Below are positions 8,217 through 15,923 of a stretch of DNA of 28,666 nucleotides, piece after piece; position 1 is the first letter of the stretch, and every line of letters starts with the position of its first letter. The stretch lies in the NCBI GenBank assembly GCA_018400395.1, contig JAGYMN010000006.1, positions 1 to 28,666 of the forward strand, written 5' to 3'. The stretch is from Actinomycetota bacterium. Its GTDB lineage: Bacteria; Actinomycetota; Humimicrobiia; Humimicrobiales; Humimicrobiaceae. The notes below the pieces were generated by a model. That model was not told the DNA's origin. It made no database searches and saw only the letters and a program-made list of their open reading frames with translations. The position numbers and the translations under genes were made by a program.

Positions 8217-9317
8217 ATGGGCCTGATGATAAAAAAATGTATAGAAAGTATCCCCGAGTATGTACCGGGTAGGACAGTAGAGGAGGTCAGGGAAAAATAC
8301 GGGCTTGGAGAAGTATATAAAATGGCTTCCAACGAAAATCTTTATGGAACTGTTCCGGGCCTTGCTGAGATACTATCCGGCTATATAAAGAATATATATT
8401 ATTATCCCGACGGTAGTTCTCTGGGAATAAGGAAAAAAATAGGCAGAACATTCGGGATACCTGTTGAAAATATAATTATAGGGAGCGGTTCCGATCAGAT
8501 AATAGAGATGATTTGCGATAGCTTTATAGATCCCGGAGATAACGTGGTCATTACGGAGCCAACATTTTCAATCTATGAAAAAGCTGCGCTTAAATGCGGG
8601 GGGTTTTCCCTGAAAGTTCCCCTATCAGGATTCAGGCAGGATATCAGGGGTCTTGTCGGAGCTGTGAATAAAAATACGAAGATTATTTTTCTTACCAACC
8701 CCCAGAACCCAACAGGTACAAATATAACTTCAGAGGAACTTAATTATGTTATGGACAATGTAGACAGCAGTGTTCTTATTGTAATTGACGAAGCATACTA
8801 TGAATACTGCCCTGAGGAAGCCAGGATAGACACTTCTGGTTTTGTCATGGAAAGGGATAATCTTATGATTCTAAGAACATTTTCAAAGATATACGGTCTG
8901 GCAGGTCTGAGAATAGGATACGGTATAGGTCCACTGGAGGCTGTAAAGGCTCTTAACAGGGTTAGGCTTCCATTTAATGTAAATTCAATAGCCCAGAAGG
9001 CTGCAGAGTATGTCCTTGACCATGGCGGACATATAGCAAAGATAAGGGAAAGGATCAACAGCCAGAAGGAGATATACTATAATGTACTGGATGAGAATAA
9101 TATAGAATATATAAGGTCATATACAAATTTTATACTTATAAAAACAGGTAAAAATAGCGAAGCTATTGTGGAGGAGCTTCTAAAATCCGGATTTATTGTA
9201 AGGCCGGGCAGAAACCTGGGTCTTCCGGGATACATAAGAGTGACAATAGCTACAGAAGAAATAAATTCAAAATTTCTTAAAACATTCACGGAAATTTATA
9301 AAAATTTTGGAAAATGA
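8217..9317 (+). CDS. hisC: histidinol-phosphate aminotransferase
   Basis: A 366-residue fold-type I PLP enzyme that converts imidazole-acetol phosphate to histidinol phosphate. It shows SNENLYG near the N-terminus, NPQNPTGT, DEAYYEY and the PLP lysine K224 in FSKIYGLAGLRIGYG, all typical of HisC. A purine-rich AGAGGA precedes the ATG at 8217 closely; a second ATG at 8226 is possible. It is in an operon with hisD. The distance to the next gene is 42 bases without a terminator, so the methyltransferase that follows may be co-transcribed. Confidence 0.94.
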   Translation: MGLMIKKCIESIPEYVPGRTVEEVREKYGLGEVYKMASNENLYGTVPGLAEILSGYIKNIYYYPDGSSLGIRKKIGRTFGIPVENIIIGSGSDQIIEMICDSFIDPGDNVVITEPTFSIYEKAALKCGGFSLKVPLSGFRQDIRGLVGAVNKNTKIIFLTNPQNPTGTNITSEELNYVMDNVDSSVLIVIDEAYYEYCPEEARIDTSGFVMERDNLMILRTFSKIYGLAGLRIGYGIGPLEAVKALNRVRLPFNVNSIAQKAAEYVLDHGGHIAKIRERINSQKEIYYNVLDENNIEYIRSYTNFILIKTGKNSEAIVEELLKSGFIVRPGRNLGLPGYIRVTIATEEINSKFLKTFTEIYKNFGK

Positions 9318-9359
9318 TAAAGATAACAATATTTAACTCAGGGAGAAAGGACTGAAACA

Positions 9360-10199
9360 ATGGAGACAATAGTGACCGGTAAGGACACAGAAGTTAAGTT
9401 TGGACAGGGACTGCCCACAGTGATTATAGCCGAAAGGATCAACCCTACTGGCAGAAAGAAACTTGCTGAAGAATTGCAGGATGGCAAGCTGGACATTTTA
9501 AGGGAAGATGCAAGGAAACAGACCGAAGCAGGAGGTAATATTATTGATATCAATGTCGGAGCAGTTAGCGTGGATGAGGTTGAGATGCTTCCCAGGGCAG
9601 TAGAAGCAGTTATGGAGGAAACCAATCAACCGGTATGTCTTGATTCTGCTAATCCGGAAGCATTAAAAGCAGCCTTAAAGGTGTATCCTTACAAAGCGCT
9701 TATAAATTCGGTAAACGGGGAAGAGAAATTGATGAAGAATCTTCTTCCCATAGCTGCCGAAACGGGATCTGCTATAATCTGCCTGACTATGGACGAAGAA
9801 GGCATACCGGAAAGTGTTGAAAAAAGGCTCGAGATAGCAGAAAAGATCATTAAAAGAGCTGAAAGTCTGGGAATAGGATTGGAAGACCTGGTATTTGATG
9901 CACTTGTAATGACTAATGCCACTAATTCGGAATATGCCAGAATCACAATTGAAACGCAGAGAAGACTGGTAAAAGAATACGGAGTCTCCATAACTGGCGG
10001 TTATTCCAATATCAGTTATGGGATGCCGAACAGGAATCTGTTAAATATACAGTTTATTTCAATGGGCATAATGAACGGACTTGCAGCACCCATAACCGAC
10101 CCTTTGATACCGGGTCTGATACAGGCCATGAAAGCTGCTGATTTCCTTGCAGGCAGGGACCCATATGGCATGAATTATCTATCATTTTATAGAAAATAA
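9360..10199 (+). CDS. acsE: AcsE-like methyltetrahydrofolate methyltransferase
   Basis: A 279-residue pterin-binding TIM barrel without cobalamin or homocysteine domains. The N-terminal AERINPTGRK, the DINVGA strand, CLDSAN, VFDALV and the SNISYGMPNR segment follow the order seen in methyltetrahydrofolate:corrinoid/iron-sulfur protein methyltransferase, where two aspartates and the Asn of SNIS bind the pterin. In the Wood-Ljungdahl pathway this enzyme hands the methyl group to the corrinoid protein of acetyl-CoA synthase. Length (family about 260-280) and domain content exclude MetH and dihydropteroate synthase. GAAAGG at 9345-9350 supports the ATG. No acs, fdh, metF or corrinoid protein genes are adjacent, so another corrinoid acceptor is possible. 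Confidence 0.8.
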   Translation: METIVTGKDTEVKFGQGLPTVIIAERINPTGRKKLAEELQDGKLDILREDARKQTEAGGNIIDINVGAVSVDEVEMLPRAVEAVMEETNQPVCLDSANPEALKAALKVYPYKALINSVNGEEKLMKNLLPIAAETGSAIICLTMDEEGIPESVEKRLEIAEKIIKRAESLGIGLEDLVFDALVMTNATNSEYARITIETQRRLVKEYGVSITGGYSNISYGMPNRNLLNIQFISMGIMNGLAAPITDPLIPGLIQAMKAADFLAGRDPYGMNYLSFYRK

Positions 10200-10257
10200 T
10201 TATTTTTTTGGGTATAATCCCATTATAATATTATTTATCGAGACAAAGGAGAATTAA

Positions 10258-11355
10258 ATGGCAAGGGTTGATCTAAAAAACCTGACCAAGAAATTCGAAG
10301 ACGTAATTGCTGTTAATAACATGAATGAAGTCATCGAAGACAAGCAATTTGTGGTTCTGGTAGGGCCATCGGGTTGCGGTAAAACTACCACGCTGCGCAT
10401 GATCGCAGGCCTGGAGGAAGTAACCGGGGGGGAAATATATATCGGAGACAGGCTGGTTAACGATGTTCCTCCAAAGGACAGGGACATCGCCATGGTTTTT
10501 CAGAATTATGCCCTTTACCCTCACATGGATGTCTACAACAACATGGCCTTTGGTCTGAAATTAAGAAAAACGCCGAAAGCTGATATTGTAAAAAGAGTTA
10601 ATAATGCAGCAAGGATACTTAAGATAGAAGAACTCCTTAAAAGAAAGCCAAAGCAGCTTTCAGGCGGGCAGAGACAGAGGGTTGCACTTGGAAGGGCTAT
10701 TGTTAGAGACCCCAAGGTATTCTTAATGGATGAACCGCTTTCAAACCTTGATGCTAAACTCAGGGTACAGATGAGAACCGAAATAGCCAAACTTCATCAG
10801 AGACTTGACGCCACAATCATATATGTGACTCACGATCAGACAGAAGCAATGACCATGGCCAGCAAGATAGTTATAATGAAAGACGGCTTAGTGCAGCAGA
10901 CTGGAGCTCCGCAGGAGGTATATGACCATCCTAACAACATATTTGTGGCAGGCTTTATAGGATCTCCTGCAATGAATTTTGTAGATGTCACAGTTACTGA
11001 TAGAATTACCTTGAAAAACAAACAGTTTGAACTGGAGACTCCGTCAAAAATAAAGGAAATAATAAAAAATAATGATCTGGTAGGGAAAGAGGTTGTTGTA
11101 GGTATAAGACCGGAAGATCTTGAGGATTCACAGTTTGTACCGGAAGCAAAAGATACAAATATTATAACTGCAAATGTAGAAGTTACCGAGCCTATGGGTG
11201 CAGAGATATATGTTTATGTGGACATAGACGGTGTCCTCATGACTGCCAGGGTTATTCCAAAATCAAAACTGAAGAGCGGGGATGTAGCAAAATTATTTGT
11301 GGACATTGAAACTATTCATCTTTTTGACAAGAAGACAGAGAAGGCCTATATTTAA
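10258..11355 (+). CDS. ugpC: MsmX/UgpC-type sugar ABC transporter ATPase
   Basis: A 365-residue ATP-binding subunit of carbohydrate ABC importers. Walker A GPSGCGKTT, Q-loop MVFQNYALYP, signature LSGGQRQRVALGRA, Walker B VFLMDEPLSNLDAK and the H-loop VTHDQTEAM are all intact. After about residue 235 come the C-terminal MalK-type regulatory/TOBE segments (VVVGIRPEDLE). No permease or solute-binding gene is adjacent, so it probably energises several sugar transporters encoded elsewhere, as shown for Bacillus MsmX. AAAGGAG upstream supports the start. TATAAT boxes at 10213 and 10224 may give it its own promoter, but no good -35 is seen. A hairpin terminator follows. Confidence 0.88.
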   Translation: MARVDLKNLTKKFEDVIAVNNMNEVIEDKQFVVLVGPSGCGKTTTLRMIAGLEEVTGGEIYIGDRLVNDVPPKDRDIAMVFQNYALYPHMDVYNNMAFGLKLRKTPKADIVKRVNNAARILKIEELLKRKPKQLSGGQRQRVALGRAIVRDPKVFLMDEPLSNLDAKLRVQMRTEIAKLHQRLDATIIYVTHDQTEAMTMASKIVIMKDGLVQQTGAPQEVYDHPNNIFVAGFIGSPAMNFVDVTVTDRITLKNKQFELETPSKIKEIIKNNDLVGKEVVVGIRPEDLEDSQFVPEAKDTNIITANVEVTEPMGAEIYVYVDIDGVLMTARVIPKSKLKSGDVAKLFVDIETIHLFDKKTEKAYI

Positions 11356-11385
11356 CCGGCCTGTAGTTGTTTTTTTACTATCACT

Positions 11386-11437
11386 AAAAAGCAAAGTGCT
11401 GCTTTTTAATTAAGTTGTGCTTTGCTTTTTCTTTTTA
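11386..11437 (+). terminator. Rho-independent terminator after the ABC ATPase
   Basis: The arm at 11386-11396 (aaaaagcaaag) is perfectly complementary to 11420-11430 (ctttgcttttt), with extra pairing further in, and cttttta follows at 11431-11437. It lies 30 bases after the ugpC stop and ends the hisD-ugpC direction block. Confidence 0.78.
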
Positions 11438-11451
11438 TAAAATTATGTCAT

Positions 11452-11817
11452 ATGAAACCAGAATTTGATGTAATAATCTCAGGGTGCGGACCTTCAGGCA
11501 GCCTTCTTGGATATTTGTTATCCGGTGAAGGCCTGTTTAATGCATTTAGAAGTTCCCATCTTGCCCTGGGCAGTATAAAAAAAGCTCTTGCATCCCCTGA
11601 CTATTCTTTTAACGATTATGCAGAAGCTGTTCAGCAGGAAATATATAGTGATATTAAGTTATCCCTTATTTTTTCAAGAATATTTTTTGCTTACCCCATG
11701 TTTTTCTATAAGCTTTTAAAATCTAATGATAAATTTTTTAAACTATGCTGCCAGGTTTTAAGAGGTGATAAAAAATATAGTCATATTTCCGGTAAGCTGG
11801 ATCTATCCAGCAATTGA
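11452..11817 (+). pseudogene. geranylgeranyl-reductase-family flavoprotein remnant, internal deletion
   Basis: A 121-residue frame from the ATG at 11452. Residues 1-23 are the start of an FAD-binding Rossmann fold (FDVIISGCGPSGSLLGYLL). They run directly into GEGLFNAFRSSHLA, the block that in geranylgeranyl reductase (GGR) family proteins lies near residue 290 of about 370-390, and then into a typical GGR C-terminal helical tail (AEAVQQEIYSDIKLSL..., YPMFFYKLLKSNDKF). The middle, with most FAD and substrate residues, is gone while the frame is kept. There is no Shine-Dalgarno, and an upstream TTG at 11422 lies inside the terminator stem. I infer an in-frame deletion remnant; an expressed mini-protein cannot be excluded. 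Confidence 0.7.
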
Positions 11818-11819
11818 CA
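11814..11819 (+). promoter_or_regulatory. possible -35 box for the cDPG operon
   Basis: A perfect TTGACA overlaps the stop codon of the GGR remnant. The nearest perfect TATAAT (11844-11849) is 24 bases away, too far for a standard promoter, and no good -10 lies at 16-18 bases. The operon promoter is probably in 11814-11885, but I cannot fix it. Confidence 0.25.
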
Positions 11820-11885
11820 GGAAGAAATAATAATATATGGTTTTATAATAATTTCTGGAATAATCAATTAATGAAAGGAAATTAA

Positions 11886-12683
11886 ATGTCGGAAAGCAAA
11901 AAAGAGACGATTATCGCTCAAATATCGGATATACATGTAGGAGAGCAGCATTTTATACCAAGCCTTCTAACAAGAGCTATAGATGAAATAAATGAGCTTA
12001 ATCCAGATATAGTAATCATAACTGGAGACCTGACCGCAAATGGTTTCAGAATGGAATATGAAACAGCAAGAAATTACCTGGCACCTATAAAATGCAAAAA
12101 TCTGATAGTACAACTTGGAAATCATGATTCAAGAAATGTCGGTTACCTGCATTTTGAAGAACTTTTTGGAGAAAGATATACAACATTTAAAAATAGCACA
12201 GTAACGATTGTTGCTGCTGATTCCAGCGAACCGGACCTGGATAACGGCCAGATAGGGAGGGAACACTATCAATGGATAAGTAAGGAGTTCAGGGATTCTG
12301 AAAAAAATAGCTTCAAGATATTTGCTATGCACCATCACCTTGTTTCGGTTCCCAATACAGGAAGGGAAAGGAATATTGTCAATGATGCCGGCGATGTCCT
12401 GGAGACAATAGTGGATGCTGGTGTGGATATGGTGCTTTGCGGGCACAAGCATGTGCCGTATTTATGGCGCATAGAGGATATGATGGTAGTTACGGCAGGC
12501 ACTGTGTCCTGCCTCAGGCTCAGGGGGGCGATCCAGCCCAGCTATAATGTAATATACATAAGGGAAAAGGATGTAGATATATGCAGAAGGTACCCATTTG
12601 ACAAAATTGAGAAAATAAAAGGAATAAAAAGATCGATAAGGAAGGCAAGGCTCTGTGATAAGTTTATTACAGAAAAAAAGTAA
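11886..12683 (+). CDS. calcineurin-like metallophosphoesterase
   Basis: A 265-residue dinuclear-metal phosphoesterase of the class III cyclic-nucleotide phosphodiesterase/GpdQ type. All metal motifs are present: D15-x-H17 (SDIHVG), G47-D48 (TGDLT), G78-N-H-D81 (LGNHD), H149-H151 (FAMHHHL) and G186-H-x-H189 (CGHKH). No signal peptide, so cytoplasmic. AAAGGAAAT supports the ATG. Its last 29 bases overlap the start of the cyclic 2,3-diphosphoglycerate synthetase gene. The family is certain; the substrate is not. From the coupling I infer action on cyclic 2,3-diphosphoglycerate or a related phosphoglycerate, but a generic phosphodiesterase is equally compatible with the residues seen. Confidence 0.85.
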   Translation: MSESKKETIIAQISDIHVGEQHFIPSLLTRAIDEINELNPDIVIITGDLTANGFRMEYETARNYLAPIKCKNLIVQLGNHDSRNVGYLHFEELFGERYTTFKNSTVTIVAADSSEPDLDNGQIGREHYQWISKEFRDSEKNSFKIFAMHHHLVSVPNTGRERNIVNDAGDVLETIVDAGVDMVLCGHKHVPYLWRIEDMMVVTAGTVSCLRLRGAIQPSYNVIYIREKDVDICRRYPFDKIEKIKGIKRSIRKARLCDKFITEKK

Positions 12684-14019
12684 TAAAAATAAAAAACTGA
12701 TAGCCCTGATAGACGGAGAGCATTATCCTGATGTCAACAGGGATGCTTTGAAACTTTTAAAAAACAGTTTCACCGGGGCTTTTGGAGGAGTTATTTTTCT
12801 GGGGGGCACCGAGAAACTTGTTATAGATGATCTTGAAGGATATTTTAAAGAGAAGGTATATATTATAAATGATCTGGACCGTGATTTCTGTACTGCCCTT
12901 AAATATTTCTCGCCTGACATTGTCTATGATCTGAGCGATGAGCCAGTTGTCAATTACAGGATAAGGATGAAGATCGCTTCTTTCTGCATGGCAAACGGAA
13001 GCAGTTATATGGGACCGGATTTTCTATTTAGCCATGAAGAAAGGACAATTAAAATAGCAAAAAAGACCTTATCCATTATAGGAACAGGCAAAAGGATAGG
13101 AAAGACTGCTGTAAGTTCATATATAGCGAAAATATTTTCCGGGGAGAATATCAAAACAGCCATTATAGCAATGGGAAGGGGGGGACCTTCAGAACCACAG
13201 ATCATAAGAGGTGATGAAGTTGATATTAATGCAGAATACCTGCTTGACCTTAACAAAAAAGGTTTCCACGCAAGTTCAGATTATATAGAAGATGCATTAC
13301 TGAGCAAGGTGGTTACTATAGGCTGCAGGAGGTGCGGGGGAGGATTCGCAGGCAGGATATTTATGACAAACCTCAGTCAGGGTGTCCGGCTTGCAGAAAA
13401 ACTGGATTCAGATCTTATTATTGTTGAAGGCAGCGGGGCGTCCATACCCGGAATAGCTGCTGATAAGACTATATGTGTGGTCGGTGCATTCCAGGAGTGG
13501 GACAGCCTGGTGGGGTATCTCGGTATTTACAGAATTATGCTGGCAGACATGGTAATAATTACCATGTGTGAGGATCCTCCTGCAAAGAAGGAAAAAATAG
13601 AAGTCCTGATAGATAAGATTAAAAAGTATAATCCGGAGGCAGATATAATAAAAACAGTTTTCAGACCAAAACCTCTTACAAATGTAGCAGGAAAAAAAGT
13701 ATTTCTTGGAATGACTTCACAGAAAATTGCGGAGCCCAACATAATAGGTCATCTTGAAAGTGAATACGGATGCAGAATAGTAAAGGCAAGTTTTAATCTA
13801 TCAAAAAGAGAGCTTTTGAAAAAAGATCTTAATGAAAGTCCGGATTTTGATATTATACTTACAGAATTAAAAGCTGCTGCTGTGGACGTACTCACAGAAT
13901 ATGCTTTTGAAAATAAAAAAGGGATATCATACATTGATAATATCCTTATAATGAGTGACAGAGAAAGGGATTTTAAGAAGGATATTATAAAATTTATAGA
14001 GGAGAAAAGTATCAAATGA
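12655..14019 (+). CDS. cpgS: cyclic 2,3-diphosphoglycerate synthetase
   Basis: A 454-residue enzyme that closes 2,3-diphosphoglycerate to the cyclic form with ATP. It shows the N-terminal ALIDGEHYPDV, the P-loop GTGKRIGKT at 143-151, MGRGGPSEPQII, the family-specific GCRRCGGGFAG at 223-233, EGSGASIPG and the GAFQEWDSLVGYLGIYRI stretch. These are the marks of the family first studied in Methanothermus fervidus. The start is GTG at 12655, inside the end of the phosphoesterase gene, with AAGGAAGGCAAGG upstream. Its stop overlaps the next start as ATGA. Known function in archaea: synthesis of a compatible solute and phosphate store. Confidence 0.9.
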   Translation: MISLLQKKSNKNKKLIALIDGEHYPDVNRDALKLLKNSFTGAFGGVIFLGGTEKLVIDDLEGYFKEKVYIINDLDRDFCTALKYFSPDIVYDLSDEPVVNYRIRMKIASFCMANGSSYMGPDFLFSHEERTIKIAKKTLSIIGTGKRIGKTAVSSYIAKIFSGENIKTAIIAMGRGGPSEPQIIRGDEVDINAEYLLDLNKKGFHASSDYIEDALLSKVVTIGCRRCGGGFAGRIFMTNLSQGVRLAEKLDSDLIIVEGSGASIPGIAADKTICVVGAFQEWDSLVGYLGIYRIMLADMVIITMCEDPPAKKEKIEVLIDKIKKYNPEADIIKTVFRPKPLTNVAGKKVFLGMTSQKIAEPNIIGHLESEYGCRIVKASFNLSKRELLKKDLNESPDFDIILTELKAAAVDVLTEYAFENKKGISYIDNILIMSDRERDFKKDIIKFIEEKSIK

Positions 14020-14969
14020 CCATAAAAGAAGAAGAAAACAGACGGAATCCAGTAGTGATTACTGATAAAAAAATGGGCCTGCCTTTCTCAAAAGGTATAC
14101 TTGCTTCATCTATTTCTGTTACGGGTCTGGAAATAGTAATTGCACACAGGATAGCTTCTGAAATCCAGGACTACTTTGAGGAAAATAATATAAGGTCAAT
14201 AACACTTGATGAACTGCGGTCACTTGCTTTCAGGTTTATAAAAGATGAATCCGGTATTGATAATGCAGAGAAATATCTTCTATGGCAGTCTGTGGGAAAA
14301 CTTCAGAAACCGACCATAATACTTCTGGGTGGTGCTACGGGTGTGGGTAAATCAACGGTAGCCACAATTATTGCGAACCGTTTAAATATAACAAGAGTAG
14401 CTTCGACTGATGCAATAAGGGAGGTGATGAGGGCTTCAGTTTCTGAAAAACTGATAAGGCCCCTGCGCGGGTCTTCTTATAATGCATATAAGAATCTAAC
14501 TCTCCCCCCTTCCGGAGTAGAACCTGTAATACTGGGGTTCAGGGAACAGGTATGTGCAGTAAATGTAGGTATTGAAGCCATTATAAAAAGGAGTGTTGTA
14601 GAAAAGACGGATATTGTTATTGAAGGCGCGCATGTGGTTCCGGGGTATCTGGATGTTTTACAATATAAGGATAAAGCGGTTATTATTCAAATGGTATTAT
14701 CGGTTCCAAACAGGAGCATACATAAAGAACACTTTACCAAGAGGACCGTTGAGACTCAGGGTTCAAGGCCTATGCAGCGGTATATAAAAAACCTCGACCA
14801 GATCACCATTATAAAGGATTATCTGGAGGATCTTGCAGTCAGGAATAATGTAGAAATAATACAGAACTATAATCTTGACAATACTGTAAAGCAGGCACTT
14901 GATCTTATTTTTCAAAAAGTAAAAGATGAGTTTGCAGGAATGGGTAAAGAATATTTTCAAAGCACCTGA
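14016..14969 (+). CDS. 2-phosphoglycerate kinase
   Basis: A 317-residue kinase that makes 2,3-diphosphoglycerate from 2-phosphoglycerate and ATP, the first committed step to the cyclic compound. Residues about 12-90 resemble an ATP-cone domain (LPFSKGILASSISVTG), which precedes the kinase in known members. The P-loop GGATGVGKST spans 105-114, followed by STDAIREVMRA and IEGAHVVPG. Length matches the archaeal enzyme. It overlaps cpgS by 4 bases, so the two are translationally coupled. It ends tail to tail, 2 bases from the reverse-strand gene that follows, leaving no room for a terminator of its own. Confidence 0.9.
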   Translation: MTIKEEENRRNPVVITDKKMGLPFSKGILASSISVTGLEIVIAHRIASEIQDYFEENNIRSITLDELRSLAFRFIKDESGIDNAEKYLLWQSVGKLQKPTIILLGGATGVGKSTVATIIANRLNITRVASTDAIREVMRASVSEKLIRPLRGSSYNAYKNLTLPPSGVEPVILGFREQVCAVNVGIEAIIKRSVVEKTDIVIEGAHVVPGYLDVLQYKDKAVIIQMVLSVPNRSIHKEHFTKRTVETQGSRPMQRYIKNLDQITIIKDYLEDLAVRNNVEIIQNYNLDNTVKQALDLIFQKVKDEFAGMGKEYFQST

Positions 14970-14971
14970 TA

Positions 14972-15403
14972 TTAATCGGTACTAACGGAAAAAGAAGTCT
15001 CTTCTGACTGCATATTATTATAATCTACAATTACTTTATAATCACCTGGATAGTACCTGTTATTTCTTTTAAGAAGATATACACTTATTTTACCGCTCCC
15101 ATTATTTTTTATCTTAATCCTATCCTGCTGAATCACACTGTATTCGGATCCTTTATGATAAAGCCAGGTTACATTTATCTTTTCTCCGTATTCTACATCT
15201 TTTACCGGTATTATCAGGTATATATCGGAGCTGTCAGAATTAAAATCGGTAATTTTTAAATTTTCTTCTGAAAATTCATCAGTATTTATTGCATGGGAAA
15301 GATATATTTTCCCTATGCAGGGTTCTTCTTTAATGGTTAAGAAAGTTACGGCTATAAGTATAAAAGCGCATATGGCTGCTGTTATAATACTTGTCTTTTT
15401 CAT
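14972..15403 (-). CDS. unrecognised secreted or membrane-anchored protein
   Basis: A 143-residue protein I cannot assign. Residues 1-22 form a positively charged start plus one hydrophobic stretch (signal anchor or signal peptide); no lipobox is seen. The rest looks like a single beta-rich extracytoplasmic domain, with INVTWLYHKG and a YPGDYKVIVDYNN segment reminiscent of small immunoglobulin-like or carbohydrate-binding modules. The ATG has only a weak ribosome site. The stop faces that of 2-phosphoglycerate kinase with 2 bases between them. Coding is supported by the long open frame with no competing gene and by the sensible signal segment. Confidence 0.65.
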   Translation of the reverse strand: MKKTSIITAAICAFILIAVTFLTIKEEPCIGKIYLSHAINTDEFSEENLKITDFNSDSSDIYLIIPVKDVEYGEKINVTWLYHKGSEYSVIQQDRIKIKNNGSGKISVYLLKRNNRYYPGDYKVIVDYNNMQSEETSFSVSTD

Positions 15404-15454
15404 ATAAAATTCATTGGAAAATTTGTGATATTATAACAAAACTTATTAAATTAT

Positions 15455-15483
15455 TTGACTAAAATTTCCAATTAGTATATATT
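15455..15483 (+). promoter_or_regulatory. sigma-70-type promoter for the FmdB-like gene
   Basis: TTGACT (15455-15460), a 17-base spacer and TATATT (15478-15483) give a near-consensus promoter reading toward 15519. The start of transcription would be near 15490, leaving a short leader with the ribosome site AAAGGA at 15505-15510. A second TATAAT at 15498 has no -35. Confidence 0.6.
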
Positions 15484-15518
15484 TTCTATTTATTTTATAT
15501 AATTAAAGGAAATATATT

Positions 15519-15848
15519 ATGCCGATATACACGTATAGATGTGATAACTGCGGGCGGACTTTTGATATGATGGTAAAACCCGGAGGAAATGGCAGGGTAA
15601 ACTGTGTATACTGCAAGGGGCAGGCAAGGCGAGTATTTTCTCCTGTGGGCATAATATTTAAAGGTTCTGGTTTTTACAGTACTGATTATAAAAAAGGCTC
15701 AAATGCAGTTACGGCCTCCGGAAAGGTATCTGAGGATAAAGCAAAAGAAAATACAGGGGATGAAATATCTGCAAAACCAGAGTCAGGCAGCAGTGAAAAG
15801 AACAAAGCTGCTGATAAGAACAAGGTAGATTCACTAAAAAATAAATAA
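15519..15848 (+). CDS. FmdB-family zinc ribbon protein
   Basis: A 109-residue protein. Residues 1-40 are the FmdB zinc ribbon: MPIYTYRCDNCGRTFD supplies the first Cys pair (C8, C11) and VNCVYC the second. RRVFSPVGIIFKGSGFYSTDY is the usual second half of the family core. The last 45 or so residues are a low-complexity tail rich in Lys, Ser, Glu and Ala, probably disordered. FmdB proteins are putative regulatory proteins, first seen next to formamidase/amidase genes, with no proven general role. AAAGGA 8 bases before the ATG fixes the start, and a good promoter lies upstream. Confidence 0.9.
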   Translation: MPIYTYRCDNCGRTFDMMVKPGGNGRVNCVYCKGQARRVFSPVGIIFKGSGFYSTDYKKGSNAVTASGKVSEDKAKENTGDEISAKPESGSSEKNKAADKNKVDSLKNK

Positions 15849-15923
15849 TTAACCTTTCCCTTTAATAAACATACCATTAAAATTATTTTCAAATCCTATT
15901 AATAATATTATAATTATCTATTG

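Noticed and set aside
11342..11362. Short aggcc/ggcct hairpin at the ugpC stop
   Set aside because: The stem is only 5 bp and the T-run is not adjacent; the longer hairpin at 11386-11437 is the better terminator.
11422..11451. TTG start for the GGR remnant
   Set aside because: The codon lies inside the terminator stem and the ten added residues (Leu/Phe-rich) are just the translated T-tract. The ATG at 11452 gives the normal GGR N-terminus.
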